This document shows positions 43,107 through 54,665 of a stretch of 64,000 nucleotides of DNA, one piece after another (positions within the stretch are counted from its first letter, which is position 1; the number at the start of each line of letters is the position of its first letter). Below the pieces are notes generated by a model. The model did not search any database and was not told the DNA's origin. It was given only the letters and a program-made list of their open reading frames with translations. A program made the position numbers and the translations under genes. This stretch comes from Mytilus edulis. Its lineage: Eukaryota; Mollusca; Bivalvia; Mytilida; Mytilidae. The stretch lies in assembly GCF_963676685.1 (NCBI RefSeq), contig NC_092354.1, forward strand, positions 33,016,193 through 33,080,192, read 5' to 3'.

Positions 43107-43305
43107 TGCAGCAAATTGAGACAAAACAGCAATATTGCAGTTTTATGACATGTCATTTAATTGATGATCTCTACTAATAATGCTGACGCTTTGTTGTTCA
43201 TTTGAAGATGAAGAACTATTTCATCAATGTTATTGAACGGTGACTCCTTATCATTAACATGAATGACACTGCCTAAGAGGGAGATTTTGATAGGTTGGAA
43301 ATTAA

Positions 43306-43532
43306 CTGAAAAGCAGGAATTGGTCTCCTACTCGGTCATTCAGTATTCAGTAAATACTTTGGGGAACTTGTGAACTACCTTTTGCTTACAAAGCACCTTT
43401 TGTCACCAGAAATGTCTCTGAGAACCTTAGAGGGTGCTTTAATAAATACTAAAGGTGGACAAGGGAAGAACAAAGAGGCAGACCTGGTCCAATACGTCAT
43501 CAGAAGCAAAAAAGATTTGATAGGGAGTCTAG
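43306..43532 (+). CDS. DUF6589-like protein, penultimate exon
   Basis: Open from about 43306; reads GHSVFSKYFGELVNYLL, LLSPEMSLRTLEGALINTKG and GQGKNKEADLVQYVI. This resembles the GGxGxNIxxDLxxE stretch of DUF6589 proteins, a domain found in transposon-like genes of fungi and animals (from memory). Donor CTAG|GTATGA, phase 1, joins exon 44138. Upstream exons are missing or eroded. Confidence 0.5.
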
Positions 43533-44137
43533 GTATGATCACACAGCAAGCATTTACTGTTTACAGTACAATTTACGGTAAACATATTTAGCTCCAGTAA
43601 TCAAATTGCTTTTTACATTAAAAAATTTATTTTAATTGTTTGGCAACAGGGAAAAGTATATTAGGAATTTCTAGCATCAAAGGATGCAAGACCAAAAACC
43701 ATTTTTCAATACAAAGTAGTAATAGTAGAGCCTTATCTTGTACAAAAAAAAAACCAGTTAAATCAGCATTTTAAAGGACAATATTTATGATGGAAATATA
43801 ATTTTTGATCTATATACATTGTGCTGTCTACATATACTGTTAATTCAGAAATTATTGCTTGCATTTATTATTGCTTGCATTTATTATTGCAATTTTGTCA
43901 TCATAGACTTTATGGGATTTTAATTTTTACGATTTTGAGAAAAATCCTGTTTAATTCATATAAAATATTTTAAAATGCAAGTTCAAATTAATTGTGTTTA
44001 CAACTGTGTCGCATTTTTTGCAAACATAAAAACCTCACATTAATTTCTGAATTCACAGTATTCTTTTTATTGCATTAATAAGCATTTATATCAATATCAC
44101 ATACAATTATTTATCTTGTCTTTGTTTTATTAAAGGA

Positions 44138-44449
44138 GCCAATAAAACAGAAAAAGCTGTTATGAGAGCATGTGTTGCTGCCGACACTTGTGTTGGAGTT
44201 GGAAGAACAGTTGATGGATGTCTTGGATTACCAAAACTGTCTGTTAATCATACTAAAAAGTCTTCTGTGAAAGATCTTGAGATTCTTGTTAAGTGTTTGA
44301 AAACTGTAGATCCTTTTACATATCACAAAGGTAGAAATTTGAAGTCCTTTTGTAACATTAGAAAACACCCAGATAGGATAATAAATATGAAAGAAATGTT
44401 AGATTTAATTAGGAAGAAAGTTAGAAAATTCTTCATTGATCATTCATAA
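44138..44449 (+). CDS. DUF6589-like protein, last exon
   Basis: Acceptor TATTAAAG; the join gives SLGANKTEKAVMRA, the GxNxTExAIxRA signature following the DUF6589 core. It ends KKVRKFFIDHS and TAA, with AATAAA at 44496. The frame is intact. It may be the C-terminus of a DNA-transposon protein. Confidence 0.5.
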   Translation, partial: ANKTEKAVMRACVAADTCVGVGRTVDGCLGLPKLSVNHTKKSSVKDLEILVKCLKTVDPFTYHKGRNLKSFCNIRKHPDRIINMKEMLDLIRKKVRKFFIDHS

Positions 44450-44899
44450 GGAACTGTAGATCAGTAGATATTAATCTGTATCGCATCAAGTTTTAATAAA
44501 AATTTTTTTTACAAAAATTGAAATTTGAAATATTAATATAACAAACTATTTTAAATCATAATTTTTTACTTTGAGAAAATATGTTATCTATGCTTTTTAT
44601 ATGATATTTTGCTCTTCTTGATGAAAAGCTCATAGTTCTGTGAACATTTGTGATATACTTATAACTGTGATTCTCTCTTATATAAGTGTGTTGGTGTGAG
44701 TGTGATACAAATAATTTCAATTTCTAGTTTTTATAACATTGTGAATTATTTTTATGTAATTTTTCATCTATATTTTAAAAAGTTTTAGGTAGTTTTAGAC
44801 CATGTATATAGCTAACAATGTAAACAGGCGAAGAATAAAAGAAGAAGGATGGGGGTTTACTCTTTTTATTATCATTCTTTTAAAATTATGAATTCAAAA

Positions 44900-46386
44900 T
44901 GTTAAAATTTAACAACAAAAGGAACAATTTGGGTAAGAGTCTTTCTTATAACAGAAGTTTTGGAATTGGTAAATTTAATGTTAAAATTATTTTCAAAGTA
45001 GTTTTATTTATTGGCTTACTATTTTATTTTTTTTGGGTGGTGGTGAAGGCAAATTGATTATCTCTCTTCTTTAAAAAGAATTGTATTTCACTTCTTAGTG
45101 AAGTGTGTGACAATGATTTAAAGAATATATGAAATGCCCCAAAAAGGGCATCAATGGGAAATCTATAAACTTTTTAAAAATCTGTGTATAGCAATGTTAA
45201 AACCTGTATTATATTCAATGATCTAAACAAATGCCGAAATAATTTCATTCTATGGGGAAACTTTTGAAAATTGAGCTTTTTGGTTATGGCAATTGGGCTT
45301 TACAGTTTCAAGATATAACAGCATTTTTGTTGAGGTATGCTAGTGATATATTTTTGATATCTGCAACAAAAGATGGTTTACAGGAAAATACATTGTCAAT
45401 TTGCACAGAAAAATGAGGTTTATCTGTCATTACAAAGAAAACATAAATGTTACATTTGGGAAGGGTTGAATTGTATGACCTATTAATTCACTGGTTTATG
45501 ACAGTCAAACAATTGATGTTTTGGGAATAAAATATTCTTTAGGTGTATTATCAAATTATAATAGTAAATTGCTTAATGTACATATATATTTTACAGAACA
45601 AGGTAGAGGAGTTCAGTATGGAGAGAACTACTTTATCCCTATGTTTCAATAAATTAACAGTGATAAGTGTGTTTGATACTTGATGTTAGTTAGTAGCATA
45701 CGAATGTATAGGTGTGAGATATGTGGATTTAACATTTTTCCTATGATAGAAAAAGTTGATTTGGACTGCTGTGAATAGTTATTGATTCACAAGAGAACAA
45801 CCAGAAATGTGAATGAGGTGAATTTCCACTTCAGTATAAGTGTAATTTTCCAATATTTTTTTTTGTGGATGACAACTGTATATTAAAGGTGTTGTTAAGA
45901 ACTAACTGAACTTGTGTTTAATTGTTCAAAATGTACGAGTTGGGCAACATATATAAAATGATTGTTACATAATCTTATTTCGAATTATTATTGGGATAAT
46001 CAGTAGTTGTTGAATTTAGACAGCTCAAATTTATCTTTAATAAGACAGTGTCTTGTTGATTAAGCTAAGCAAGAATTAACCTTTTTTTTATAAGACTGTT
46101 CTGCAAAGTGTAAAATATTCTATAAGTATGTCACATAATGTGGTATAAAATGTAGTTTTTCAATTGTATCTTAAGAAATTAATTCCTATACTTTGGGTTG
46201 TTTAAATAAGTCAGTACTATAAGAAATGAAAGAAATCATATTTTTTAATGATTTAAAGGTGATAGAAGATGAGTTTCATTTCATTCTACAATGTAGCAAA
46301 TATACCTTTTTTTGCCTAAAATATATATAAAATAATGTTACTGGTCTATGCCATGAACTATTAAATAAAAAAATTTGAATTTGAAT
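44900..46386 (+). pseudogene. Highly decayed LINE (RT trace, zinc-finger trace, tail)
   Basis: LRYASDIFLISATKDGLQ at about 45330-45390 is an RT block whose catalytic YADD has become YASD. VIEDEFHFILQC at about 46260-46300 is the C-terminal zinc-finger trace. The element ends AATAAA plus TTTGAATTTGAAT at 46365-46386, the tail type of the LINE at 4600. Frames are broken throughout. Confidence 0.6.
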
Positions 46387-46574
46387 GTTAAAGATTGCAT
46401 AATTGTTGTTATAAATCTATGCAAGAATTTGACTGTTAAACGCAACCAGTAAAAATATTATTTAAACTTGTTTTGCTGTTGTTTTCTTTCTGCTTGATAG
46501 AGAGAACAAAATCTACATCACATCAGATTTTGCAATTTTAGCAAAAATTGTTGAAAAAGTATGGACCAACAGGC

Positions 46575-46705
46575 GGTATGGGCTTTGCTCATTGTTGAAG
46601 GCCGTACAGTGACCTATAGTTGTTAATGTCTGTGTCATTTGGTTTATTGTGGAGAGTTGTCTCATTGGCAATCAAACCACATCTTCTTTTTTTTTATATT
46701 GAAGC
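46575..46705 (+). repeat. SINE-like mussel repeat copy
   Basis: 'GGCTTTGCTCATTGTTGAAG' to 'GGCAATCAAACCACATCTTC', followed by a T-rich run. A second copy is at 49026-49160. Inverted fragments occur at 25220 and 27388. Confidence 0.65.
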
Positions 46706-46712
46706 TACTCCT

Positions 46713-47532
46713 TTACAATTCAATTCTTAAAATCTCACATTCAATACATGTGCAACTCTCCTTACAGTACATACAACATTCATGATCAATCATGTCTCCT
46801 TTCTCAAAACCAAACTGACTTAACATACAGGAACGTAAACATGTATCATCATTACAGTATTGCACAATATCATTTTTAATTTCTGGTACATTATTTGATA
46901 TGTCCCTTTTACAATAAAATAATATTGACCTAGCTGGTCTGCCATCCCTACCAGCACGTCCTATTTCTTGAACAAAATCAGATAAATTTCTGGGAGGCTT
47001 TGTATGAATGACACAATCAATAGATGGGGAGTTGAAACCCATACCAATGACAGATGTACAAAATACTAATCTGATTCTTGGAACCTTTTTACCTAAATCT
47101 GTTAAAATAGTGGCTTTGACTTTTTCGTCTTGTCCACTACACAAAGCACCATACAAACAGTTGTGTAAATTAGAATTTCTAAAAATAAATCTACAATACG
47201 CAATTGCACTGCCCATGTATTGAATAGGAATATATACAAGTGTAACAGGAATTTTTTTTTTCTTAACACATAAATCATCACAGAGAGGCTTATATATATT
47301 TTCAAACATTTAAAAAACATCATTTGATGAACCCTTCAGATTTTTTTCAAGATAAATATTGGTTCTGTCAGGACTTTCTTTGACTTTACATGGAGTTTTC
47401 ATACCTAAGGCTTTCACTATATCTTTCTCTTCTTGAAGAGATACTGTTGCACTTAAACCAAGTCTAACTGCGTCTGGCAGAAAAGCTGCTATGTCATGAA
47501 TATGCTTAAAAGCAGTACGGAATGATTTTCCC
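46713..47532 (-). pseudogene. RecQ-like helicase, last exon (minus-strand copy)
   Basis: Acceptor TTTTTCAG completes the Trp codon. It reads GKSFRTAFKHIHDIAAF, LGLSATVSL (motif III), SPDRTNIYLEKN (motif IV area), RLVFCTSVIGMGFNSPSIDC (motif V), QEIGRAGRDGRPARS (motif VI) and a Cys-rich end (CCMYCKESCTCIEC). A TAA at 47310-47312 interrupts the frame between motifs III and V, although the frame is the same on both sides. Otherwise it is nearly complete. Confidence 0.8.
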
Positions 47533-47652
47533 CTGAAAAATATAATTTTTTTTCTTCACTTTATATTAATCAATCATATTGTATACATTATGATACTCCT
47601 CAAATAGAACACTTAGTTGTGATCTTAATTACAGCCGATTGCATTGAGTGTG

Positions 47653-47880
47653 TAGGCAAATGTAGTATCCTTGGATTATCTTGCTTGCTAGCTGAACCGT
47701 GAAGTCACTATTAGTTTAGGTAAACTATCCTCCTTTTAGGGTAGACTAGTCGACAGATAACCAATCTATCTGTCTGTAGAACTAGGCTACATAGACAGGA
47801 GGGTAGTATACCTTACCTAAAAATGACTCCACGGTTCAGCTAACAAGCAAGCTTACCAAAGATATTACCTTTGCCTTTAA
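47653..47880. mobile_element. Full-length palindromic MITE in the helicase intron
   Basis: GGCAAATGTAGTATCCTTGG... and CTTGCTAGCTGAACCGTG are mirrored by CACGGTTCAGCTAACAAG and ..GATATTACCTTTGCC. The arms meet at a small centre near 47770 (CGACAGATA/TATCTGTCTG). It would fold into one hairpin of about 110 bp. No target duplication was identified. Confidence 0.7.
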
Positions 47881-48509
47881 AGAGAATCCAATTATTTACA
47901 AATACTTGGTCATGTACAGACAAATCATGTTGATTAACTACAGGTGCATTAAAGATGTGCAACAGACCTGGTTTATATTAAAATGGGTTTTTATTTCTAT
48001 AACATATCAGATCCCCATTATCTTATCAAACACTTATCATCAATGCGTTTTCATTTGAAATTGGTTTTTTTTTAGCATTGATTCTACCTGGTAGAAATTT
48101 ATCATATAAATCAATATTAAATCATTAACAAACATATTGAAGAGTAATGTCCACTTACCTTTTGATAAAATATTTCTCCTTCTTAACTTACCAACAGTAT
48201 CATGTAATGCTTTTAAGATATTCAAGACCGGAATTAAATAAACCATGAAGAAAAGGAAAGACAAGAGAAAAATGTTATTGAGATGCTACTTTATAATGAA
48301 CACATCCCTGATAACATGTAACTTTTGTCAAATTAACTGTAACTTGTAAGAACAACTTCAATCTTCAATTCAGCAACTGTAAAAGAAACTAATAAAAAAT
48401 TAAATCAAACAATGAAATAAACACATGTACAAAAATATATGTATATGATGTATAGTGTAATAAATAATACAAGACAAACAAATCAATGCACAAATTTGAG
48501 TCAACGTAC

Positions 48510-48566
48510 CATTCATGAACCTTGTGACATTCATCAATTACAACAGCTTTTATTCCAGATTTGAAT
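48510..48566 (-). CDS. RecQ-like helicase, exon 3 (motif II), minus-strand copy
   Basis: A 57-bp exon reading RFKSGIKAVVIDECHKVHEW, DECH being motif II. Donor GAATG|GTACGT splits the Trp codon exactly as in the plus-strand gene. Phases fit both neighbours. Confidence 0.8.
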
Positions 48567-49025
48567 CTATGCGTGGTAAAGAGAAAGTATAATCATGTAA
48601 TAAATCCATTATCATATACTATGAAAGAAAGAGAAAGAATAATTCTGATATTGCAAAATGGAAAATACATTATAATATGATAAGAAAATCATAATAAACA
48701 TTGTAATGATAACATATGTGGATGTCTGGTATTATAACTGTGTACATAAATATACACATTTACATGTTTGAAACTCCAGAGACATTTCAGGACTAGAATA
48801 TATTGGTATTTTAAGTTACAGATAAATTATTTGACAGACCAATATATGTTTAACTATTTAGGTACTCATAAAACAATTCCAGAATGCCTAATTCAGTGGT
48901 TGCGGTTTGTGTATGTGTTACATGTTTGTTTTTTCATTCATTTTTTAAACATAGATTAGGCAGTCAGTTTTCTCATTTGAAATGTTTTACATTGTCATTT
49001 CAGGGCCGTTTTATAGCTTATAATG

Positions 49026-49165
49026 CGGTATGGGCTTTGCTCATTATTGAAAGTCGAAGGGTGACCTATAGTTGTTAATTTGAATTATTTCTGTGTCATT
49101 TTGGGATCTTGTGGATAGTTGTCTCATTGACAATCATACCACATCTTCCCTTTATATATATATAT
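49026..49165 (+). repeat. SINE-like mussel repeat copy with TA tail
   Basis: 'GCGGTATGGGCTTTGCTCAT' to 'CATACCACATCTTCCC', then (TA)n. Same family as 46575. Confidence 0.65.
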
Positions 49166-49195
49166 ATATATGATATTTCTCAAATTCTTTAATAC

Positions 49196-49350
49196 CTGTC
49201 ACAGTCTAGCAGTTTTCTTCCCTCCACTGTATTAAAAATAGCCTCAGGGTGTGCAAAAATCAAATTGGTATTGTACATTTCTTCTATAGGGGTACTTGAC
49301 TGCATATCTACCATTTCGTCTTCTATATCAAGGCCTGTGATAATTCTACC
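49196..49350 (-). CDS. RecQ-like helicase, exon 2, minus-strand copy
   Basis: Acceptor TTACATACAG, donor GACAG|GTATTA. Reads GRIITGLDIEDEMVDMQSST and NTNLIFAHPEAIFNTVEGRK, equivalent to the IIYASPETL stretch (motif Ib region). Phases match exons 1 (0) and 3 (2). Confidence 0.75.
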
Positions 49351-51696
49351 CTGTATGTAACATAAATATAGATTATAACCTGGCATTTTCATATTAGACC
49401 CCTAATCAGTCCTACATTGTAGATCATATTATCAGCTCGAGAGCCAACAGGGTTAAGGAAATTCTTCAAATTTAATAAATAAATATATGTACAAATAAGT
49501 TTTTCATGGGATACATTTATACTGTATTCAGATGGAAAATTATAGCTAAAAAACTAAGGAAATTGACAACGTCGTCATAGGTTTAATAGCGATAAACAGA
49601 TTATCATTGGTCCTTTCAACTCGATTGCTTTTCTCGCTTTCGCTGTACTGTAATTACATTTGATAAAATATGGTGATCTGTCACCTGTGGATCTTGTTAT
49701 TAAAATTGATATGGTATTTGCGCCTGACAGTACCTCAATATGTATTCATTTTTCTATGATGCCTTTATTGTATTAAGGTACATGTTGTACATATCTGACT
49801 GTGCTCAGATACGTTTGCTATACAAAAATCAAATCTAGAGAGATTTAGCACATAAATACTTTATGTTCATTTGAACACAGTGAATTTAGAACATATAATT
49901 AGACACTATACGTATATGGTTTTTATACTGAAATCGATAAAAAAATAAAAAAATAATAAAAATATGAAACCCTGGGGTACCATTTTGGGGTATTTCCCTG
50001 TGAGCGTAGTCTAGGCGGTAAGCATTGACAATTTAAGGAATTAAAAAGGGAAAATAATTTAATAAATAACATTTGAAAAACATGGTATATAAATTACCAA
50101 TTTGAAGACATAACAGGTTTAAATTCATAAAAGTTTGACCATTGTTACTACACGTTGTCATGGTTGTGACATGACGTTGTAAGTAGGCGGGGCTTATAGT
50201 TGAGTTGAGGTCATTGACGTATAAAGCTAACGTTTATACGTATAGCTTTATCTGTATAGTAAAATAGCTGATTGCAGTATAAGGTTCCATATACAACTTT
50301 TAAGTTTTCTCAATACATGGAATTTATAGATGATGAGTTCTAATGCAATTATTTTGTATCAATGGTTCAGATTGGATAACAGTAATCCTACAATTATGCG
50401 TTGCCAGGTAAACTGAATTTACGATAGTAAAACTGCCAATGGACGTCCACAAAACTTCAATTACATTGATCTCTTAAATATTTCTTTTGAGACCAAAATA
50501 TAGTCAATGAAACGTTGAGGAGAAAAAAATGTAAAAATCCAATTTTAGAACAATTACAAGAATGTGTCTATAGTACATAAATGCCCCAATGGCACTATCA
50601 TTTTCTATGTTTTGAGCACCGTGAAATTGGCATCCGAACTCTTATTTGGCATTAAAATTAGAAAAATCATATCATACATGTAGCCTGGTGGTGAACATGT
50701 GTACTTAGTTTAAGACTCAAGCTTCAGCAATATAAACTACATTGTACCTTGACCAAAACCTTTAACCTGAAGTGACAGATCAATCAAAGGCCAAGCTGTT
50801 TACCAATGTTTGGCAGGTTGGGAACAAACCCTCTTTACGGTGATTATACCTGTATAGAGGGGTATTTTTGTTTAGACTGGATTTAAATCAAAATAGGGCG
50901 GAATGGCATTCTCTACTTATTTAATATGGCAGTAACCTAGAACAGTTGATGCACCAATTGATGTACTTAATTAAATATGCACATGCCTAGTCCAAATAAT
51001 TATGAGGTCTTGAAAGGCTATGAAAATTATCATAATTATTTGGACTAGCACATGCCCAGTTTGCTGCTTATCTGACTAAATATAAAATCTATTGTTCACC
51101 ATGACTGAAAGCTGTGATGATCAGGTAAATTTTACTCACTTATGCTTCACTGAACAGAATTTCTATTGTAAGATTTAACATGAAATTTAAAGATCAACAA
51201 TTCCTTTTGCAGAAAACTGGTTACTCCAATTTTTAGTAATGTACATGTGCATATGTTGATGCATATAATGCTAGAGATTATAGCCAATATAATTAGAAAA
51301 TGCCATTCTGCACTAATTTGCTTTCAATCCAGTGCAAACAAAAATACCCCTCTATAGAGCGATTACAATGTATTTTATCCCTCTGAAGAAGGATTATCCC
51401 TTTATACAGGTATAATCACCTTACAGGGGGTTTGTTCCCAACCTGTTTAGTACAATATACTTTCTTGTTTTTCGTTTACAAAATCTACTACTGGGTACTA
51501 TCTAATGATCATAGACAGGCTTTTGTCCAAGTTTGATACAAATCTAGGATAGTTTAAGAAAGTTATTTAAATTTAAAAACTGAGTAAAAATATGTACGTT
51601 CAAAGGTTATTACTTTCCTATATGTGGGATTTTACTTTTTTCGTAATGTCAGAGTGATTAAATGTTTTTGAATTGTTAACTACAATTTACGGTCAC
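49351..51696 (-). other. Large intron of the minus-strand helicase
   Basis: A 2.3-kb intron holding a foldback MITE (50813-51447) and a fragment of the AATAGCGATAAAC family (49585-49640). The rest is AT-rich with no gene. Confidence 0.55.
50813..51447. mobile_element. Foldback MITE of about 635 bp
   Basis: CAGGTTGGGAACAAACC at the left and GGTTTGTTCCCAACCTG at the right head inverted arms of about 110-150 bp, including GGTGATTATACCTGTATA and AGAGGGGTATTTTTGTTT. The right arm carries about 45 extra bases. A second, inner inverted pair (AGTCCAAATAATTATGA / TCATAATTATTTGGACT, 50990-51050) is nested within. No coding sequence. The target duplication is unclear. Confidence 0.7.
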
Positions 51697-51969
51697 CTTC
51701 ACGTTTAAGATACAAGTTTTGAGTGGTGTTTCTCTCAAACGCTGATACTGTTCCACCTGGATTGATGTAAGTGGAGAAATCACAATAACAGTGCCGCTAA
51801 GCATAAGTGGTGCAATTTCATAAATCAAACTTTTCCCATAACCAGTGGGTAAAATTCCAATTATTTCTTTCTTTCCCTTCTGTAACATATCTAATATTTC
51901 CTTTTTCTTTTCTTTTAAATTAAAACTTTCTTTGTTAAGTACACGAAGGTACGATTTGTAGTCGGCCAT
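51697..51969 (-). CDS. RecQ-like helicase, exon 1, minus-strand copy
   Basis: ATG at 51969 (MADYKSYLRVLNKESFNLKE). Reads IIGILPTGYGKSLIYEIAPL (Walker A), then VIVISPLTSIQVEQYQRL (motif Ia). Donor GAAG|GTGACC, phase 0. With exons 2-4 it would make a compact RecQ-like protein of about 435 residues, lacking RQC/HRDC domains. It differs clearly from the plus-strand paralogue (GYGKS versus GFGKS, DECH versus DEFH). Confidence 0.8.
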
Positions 51970-52315
51970 CTTTATGAACTAGACTTTATGTAATCATGAG
52001 CGTTGTAAATCGGTTTGGAGACAAATTCCACACAACGTGTGGCAGAGGTCATATTTAGTGTAGTGATACGAAGTAAGTACGGAACGGATGTGAGCTCTGC
52101 GCCGGAGATTGAAGAACTATATCATTTTTATAACACAGACTGAATGATTCAAAAATTGTGAAATTTAAAAATGTACATAATGAGGATAAGAAAACATTAG
52201 TATTATAAACCAGATTGGATCTACACAAAATTCCAATGTGTCAGAGACCAATCATAAGGTTGTGCAGTACATGACATCTGACTGTGTATAGACAGAATTA
52301 AAATTAGTTCACAGC

Positions 52316-52948
52316 ATGACATCAATCAACACAGATACTGTCATCATTTCAACTCCCAGCAGGAAGTCACCTGATACCAATGAACTGTTGTTAGATTTTA
52401 ATACTTTATCTCCAATTACCATCAATCATCATGAAAGTATTAATCTACAGGAAGAAATATTTGAACTAAAGAAAACAGTTTGCCATCTAATGAATTTGAT
52501 AAACAATAAACCCATTGTAACTGACAAAGGGACACAAGTTACTACTTGTGATGCTTCTACACAAACTGATGATTTCCAAATAATGGTAACTACAAAACCT
52601 GAAACTAATAGCATTGGAACTCAAATTCATCCTGATTTAAAGGACAGTGCCATGCAAACAACCCCTCCTGAGGTGCATTAAAAGAATGTTGAAAGGTGTA
52701 TACAGTCAACTCCTGATGTTAATAATATCTCTAAATCCTACTCTCAGGAAAACAAGGGCAAAAGACTTGGGACTGGATCCCAACAACAGAAAATTAGTAG
52801 AAATTATAATAACAACAACATTCTTGTGATAGGAAGTTCCCTTCTGAAAAGCATAAATACAAAAGACATGATTTACACCCGTGTATCAACAAACAGAGGT
52901 GCCAAGATTATTGATATTATCAATAGTGTTAAAGATAAAAAAAAATAG
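52316..52948 (+). pseudogene. LINE ORF1-like frame with coiled coil and SGNH-like motif
   Basis: From MTSINTDTVIISTPS the frame has a leucine-rich helix (LQEEIFELKKTVCHLM), a TQTD-rich linker, a TAA at 52679-52681 and then continues in the same frame to NILVIGSSLLKSINTKDM and VSTNRGAKIIDII. The GSSLL block resembles the first motif of SGNH/GDSL esterase domains, which occur in ORF1 of CR1-like LINEs (published knowledge). It ends in an A9 run. No ORF2 follows, so it is a fragment. Confidence 0.5.
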
Positions 52949-53042
52949 AAGATCTCAAAATTTCAAAAGCATCTTTCTATTACAAGTTTTCAAACACCAG
53001 TACTACATTATCTAGAAGTAGGACACACTTCCTAAAGTAAGA

Positions 53043-53254
53043 TACTGTGGATTCATTTATTTTCGTGGGTACCAATTTTCGTGGATTGAGGAAAACTTGC
53101 ATTTTCGTGGATATTAAATTTCGTTGTTTTGGAAAAGTCTGCATATATTCCTTTAGAAAATATGTATTTCGTTGAACATTTAAATTCGTGGTTCCTCTGT
53201 TCCCACGAAATCCACGAAAATTGGTATCCAACGAATATTAATGAATCCACAGTA
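53043..53254. mobile_element. 212-bp MITE with TACTGTGGATTCAT ends
   Basis: TACTGTGGATTCATTTATTTTC at the left is mirrored by AATGAATCCACAGTA at the right; TTTTCGTGGATT/AATCCACGAAAA inverted words continue inward. I recognise this hairpin type from bivalve genomes. It lies between the ORF1-like frame and the next reading frame. Confidence 0.75.
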
Positions 53255-53327
53255 GTCTGTCTCTTTTCCGGTTAGAAGCCGATGCTTTTAGAAGGTTTAT
53301 TGCTATAGCAAGCTATAGCAAACTTTC

Positions 53328-53545
53328 CAAAAACAGATCAAGCTCTCATCAGCGAGGAGTTAAAGAAGGTAAACGGAGTAGACAAGTTGTTTACACCACA
53401 TGATGATATAAGTAAAAATTTTACACTTGTTATTCCCAGCAAACTTAACATCGGACCTAGTCATGCAAAGAAATTAGCAGAAAGTCAGAAGAAAATGTGA
53501 GAACAAGCACTAATTATACCCTCCAATGGCACTGTACCAATTGGT
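53328..53545 (+). pseudogene. Unrecognised coding remnant
   Basis: Reads PKTDQALISEELKKVNG, KLFTPHDDISKNFTLVIPSK and GPSHAKKLAESQKKM, then TGA and more sensible codons (EQALIIPSNGTVPIG). Amino-acid make-up is protein-like. No family is recognised. It may be part of a LINE or host exon cut off by the MITE at 53254. Confidence 0.3.
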
Positions 53546-53843
53546 TAGTGTACTCTTAAAAGATGTTACAAGTATTGTTCACGCATATGATTTCATAAAT
53601 GAACTTTTCCTGTACTGACCAACACATTTCGCGGGGCTTTAGAGAGTTTTTCTACCCGTTAAATTGTATAATTCCCCGCACAGCTGATATCATGCCGAAT
53701 CTCGAAAGATACCAACTATGTCTTAACTCTAAGGAAAAATAAAACTTGTAAGGCCTTATTTACCAGCTCTTCGAGACTATGTTTGAGGTTACCGTTTTAT
53801 TTTAATAAGCAACCTAAGAATTTATATTCAGTAACATTCTGGA

Positions 53844-54119
53844 TTATGTTATCTTAAGTTTTATAAAAGGGGGATTTCCTACTGTGTTGTTGGATAACCA
53901 TAGTTTTTTTGTCTTTTTAATATTTAAGATTGGTTGCCAATCATCACAAACATTGTTAAGTTTATCAAGACTATTTTGTAGTCCTTCCTTACTTTCGGAC
54001 ATAATTAGAACGTCATCTGCAAAAGAAATTAACGAAGAAGAGAGTGTAGCTGTTGAATATGTTAACGACGACAAAACAACAGAAACAACAATGAAAGTTG
54101 TCAGGCGTAAATATGTCAA
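53844..54119 (-). pseudogene. LINE reverse transcriptase fragment
   Basis: Reads SFADDVLIMSESKEGLQN, SLDKLNNVCDDW and LNIKKTKKLWL. FADD is the catalytic motif C, followed by the standard LINE helix (..GLQ..L..L...C..W.L..N..K). Both ends are truncated. Confidence 0.75.
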
Positions 54120-54665
54120 TAAATCTAATACAATCGTATCAACGTAGAGAAAGTAATATCAATCATTTGTTTGCTAGAAAATCTAATGACATTTCTTCCA
54201 CTATTAATTTTCAGAAATATTCGCAAAACCCAAACCTTCTTTAAAACGACAAAGGAAGAGACGATTCGAACGACCTCCACAGTTGGAGACAGAAATTTAT
54301 CAACCACGAGGAGACAAACAGTACCTTACACCAATTCATAAGAATTTACCTTAGTGATGTTAGGAACAATACCATACCGGTCAATCGCCAATTGAAAGAT
54401 AGCTACTACAGAACCTCAATTCAGTGAACCCGAATCTCAAAACGATCTATGACGATTCATCCAATTCTTGCGGAAACAGATACAATTAGTTACCAATACA
54501 CAATTGTTTAAATTGAAAGATATATATTCATTTTGGTTATTACCTTTTTAACAGGATATCACAAGTAATGTTTATTCATTTGATAATTTTGATGATAAAA
54601 CATGACATTATAACTTTAGACCAAGGATCCAAGACAATGTGGGTATAGAATTAAGTTAATAGACA
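54120..54665. other. Low-information stretch
   Basis: A short basic frame (KPSLKRQRKRRFERPPQLET at about 54215-54280) follows a TTTTCAG acceptor-like word. Nothing else is supported. Confidence 0.25.

Noticed and set aside
37764-44449. One gene joining the plus-strand RecQ exons to the DUF6589-like exons
   Set aside because: Helicase motifs III-VI are missing between them and no known protein fuses the two; phases alone are not evidence.
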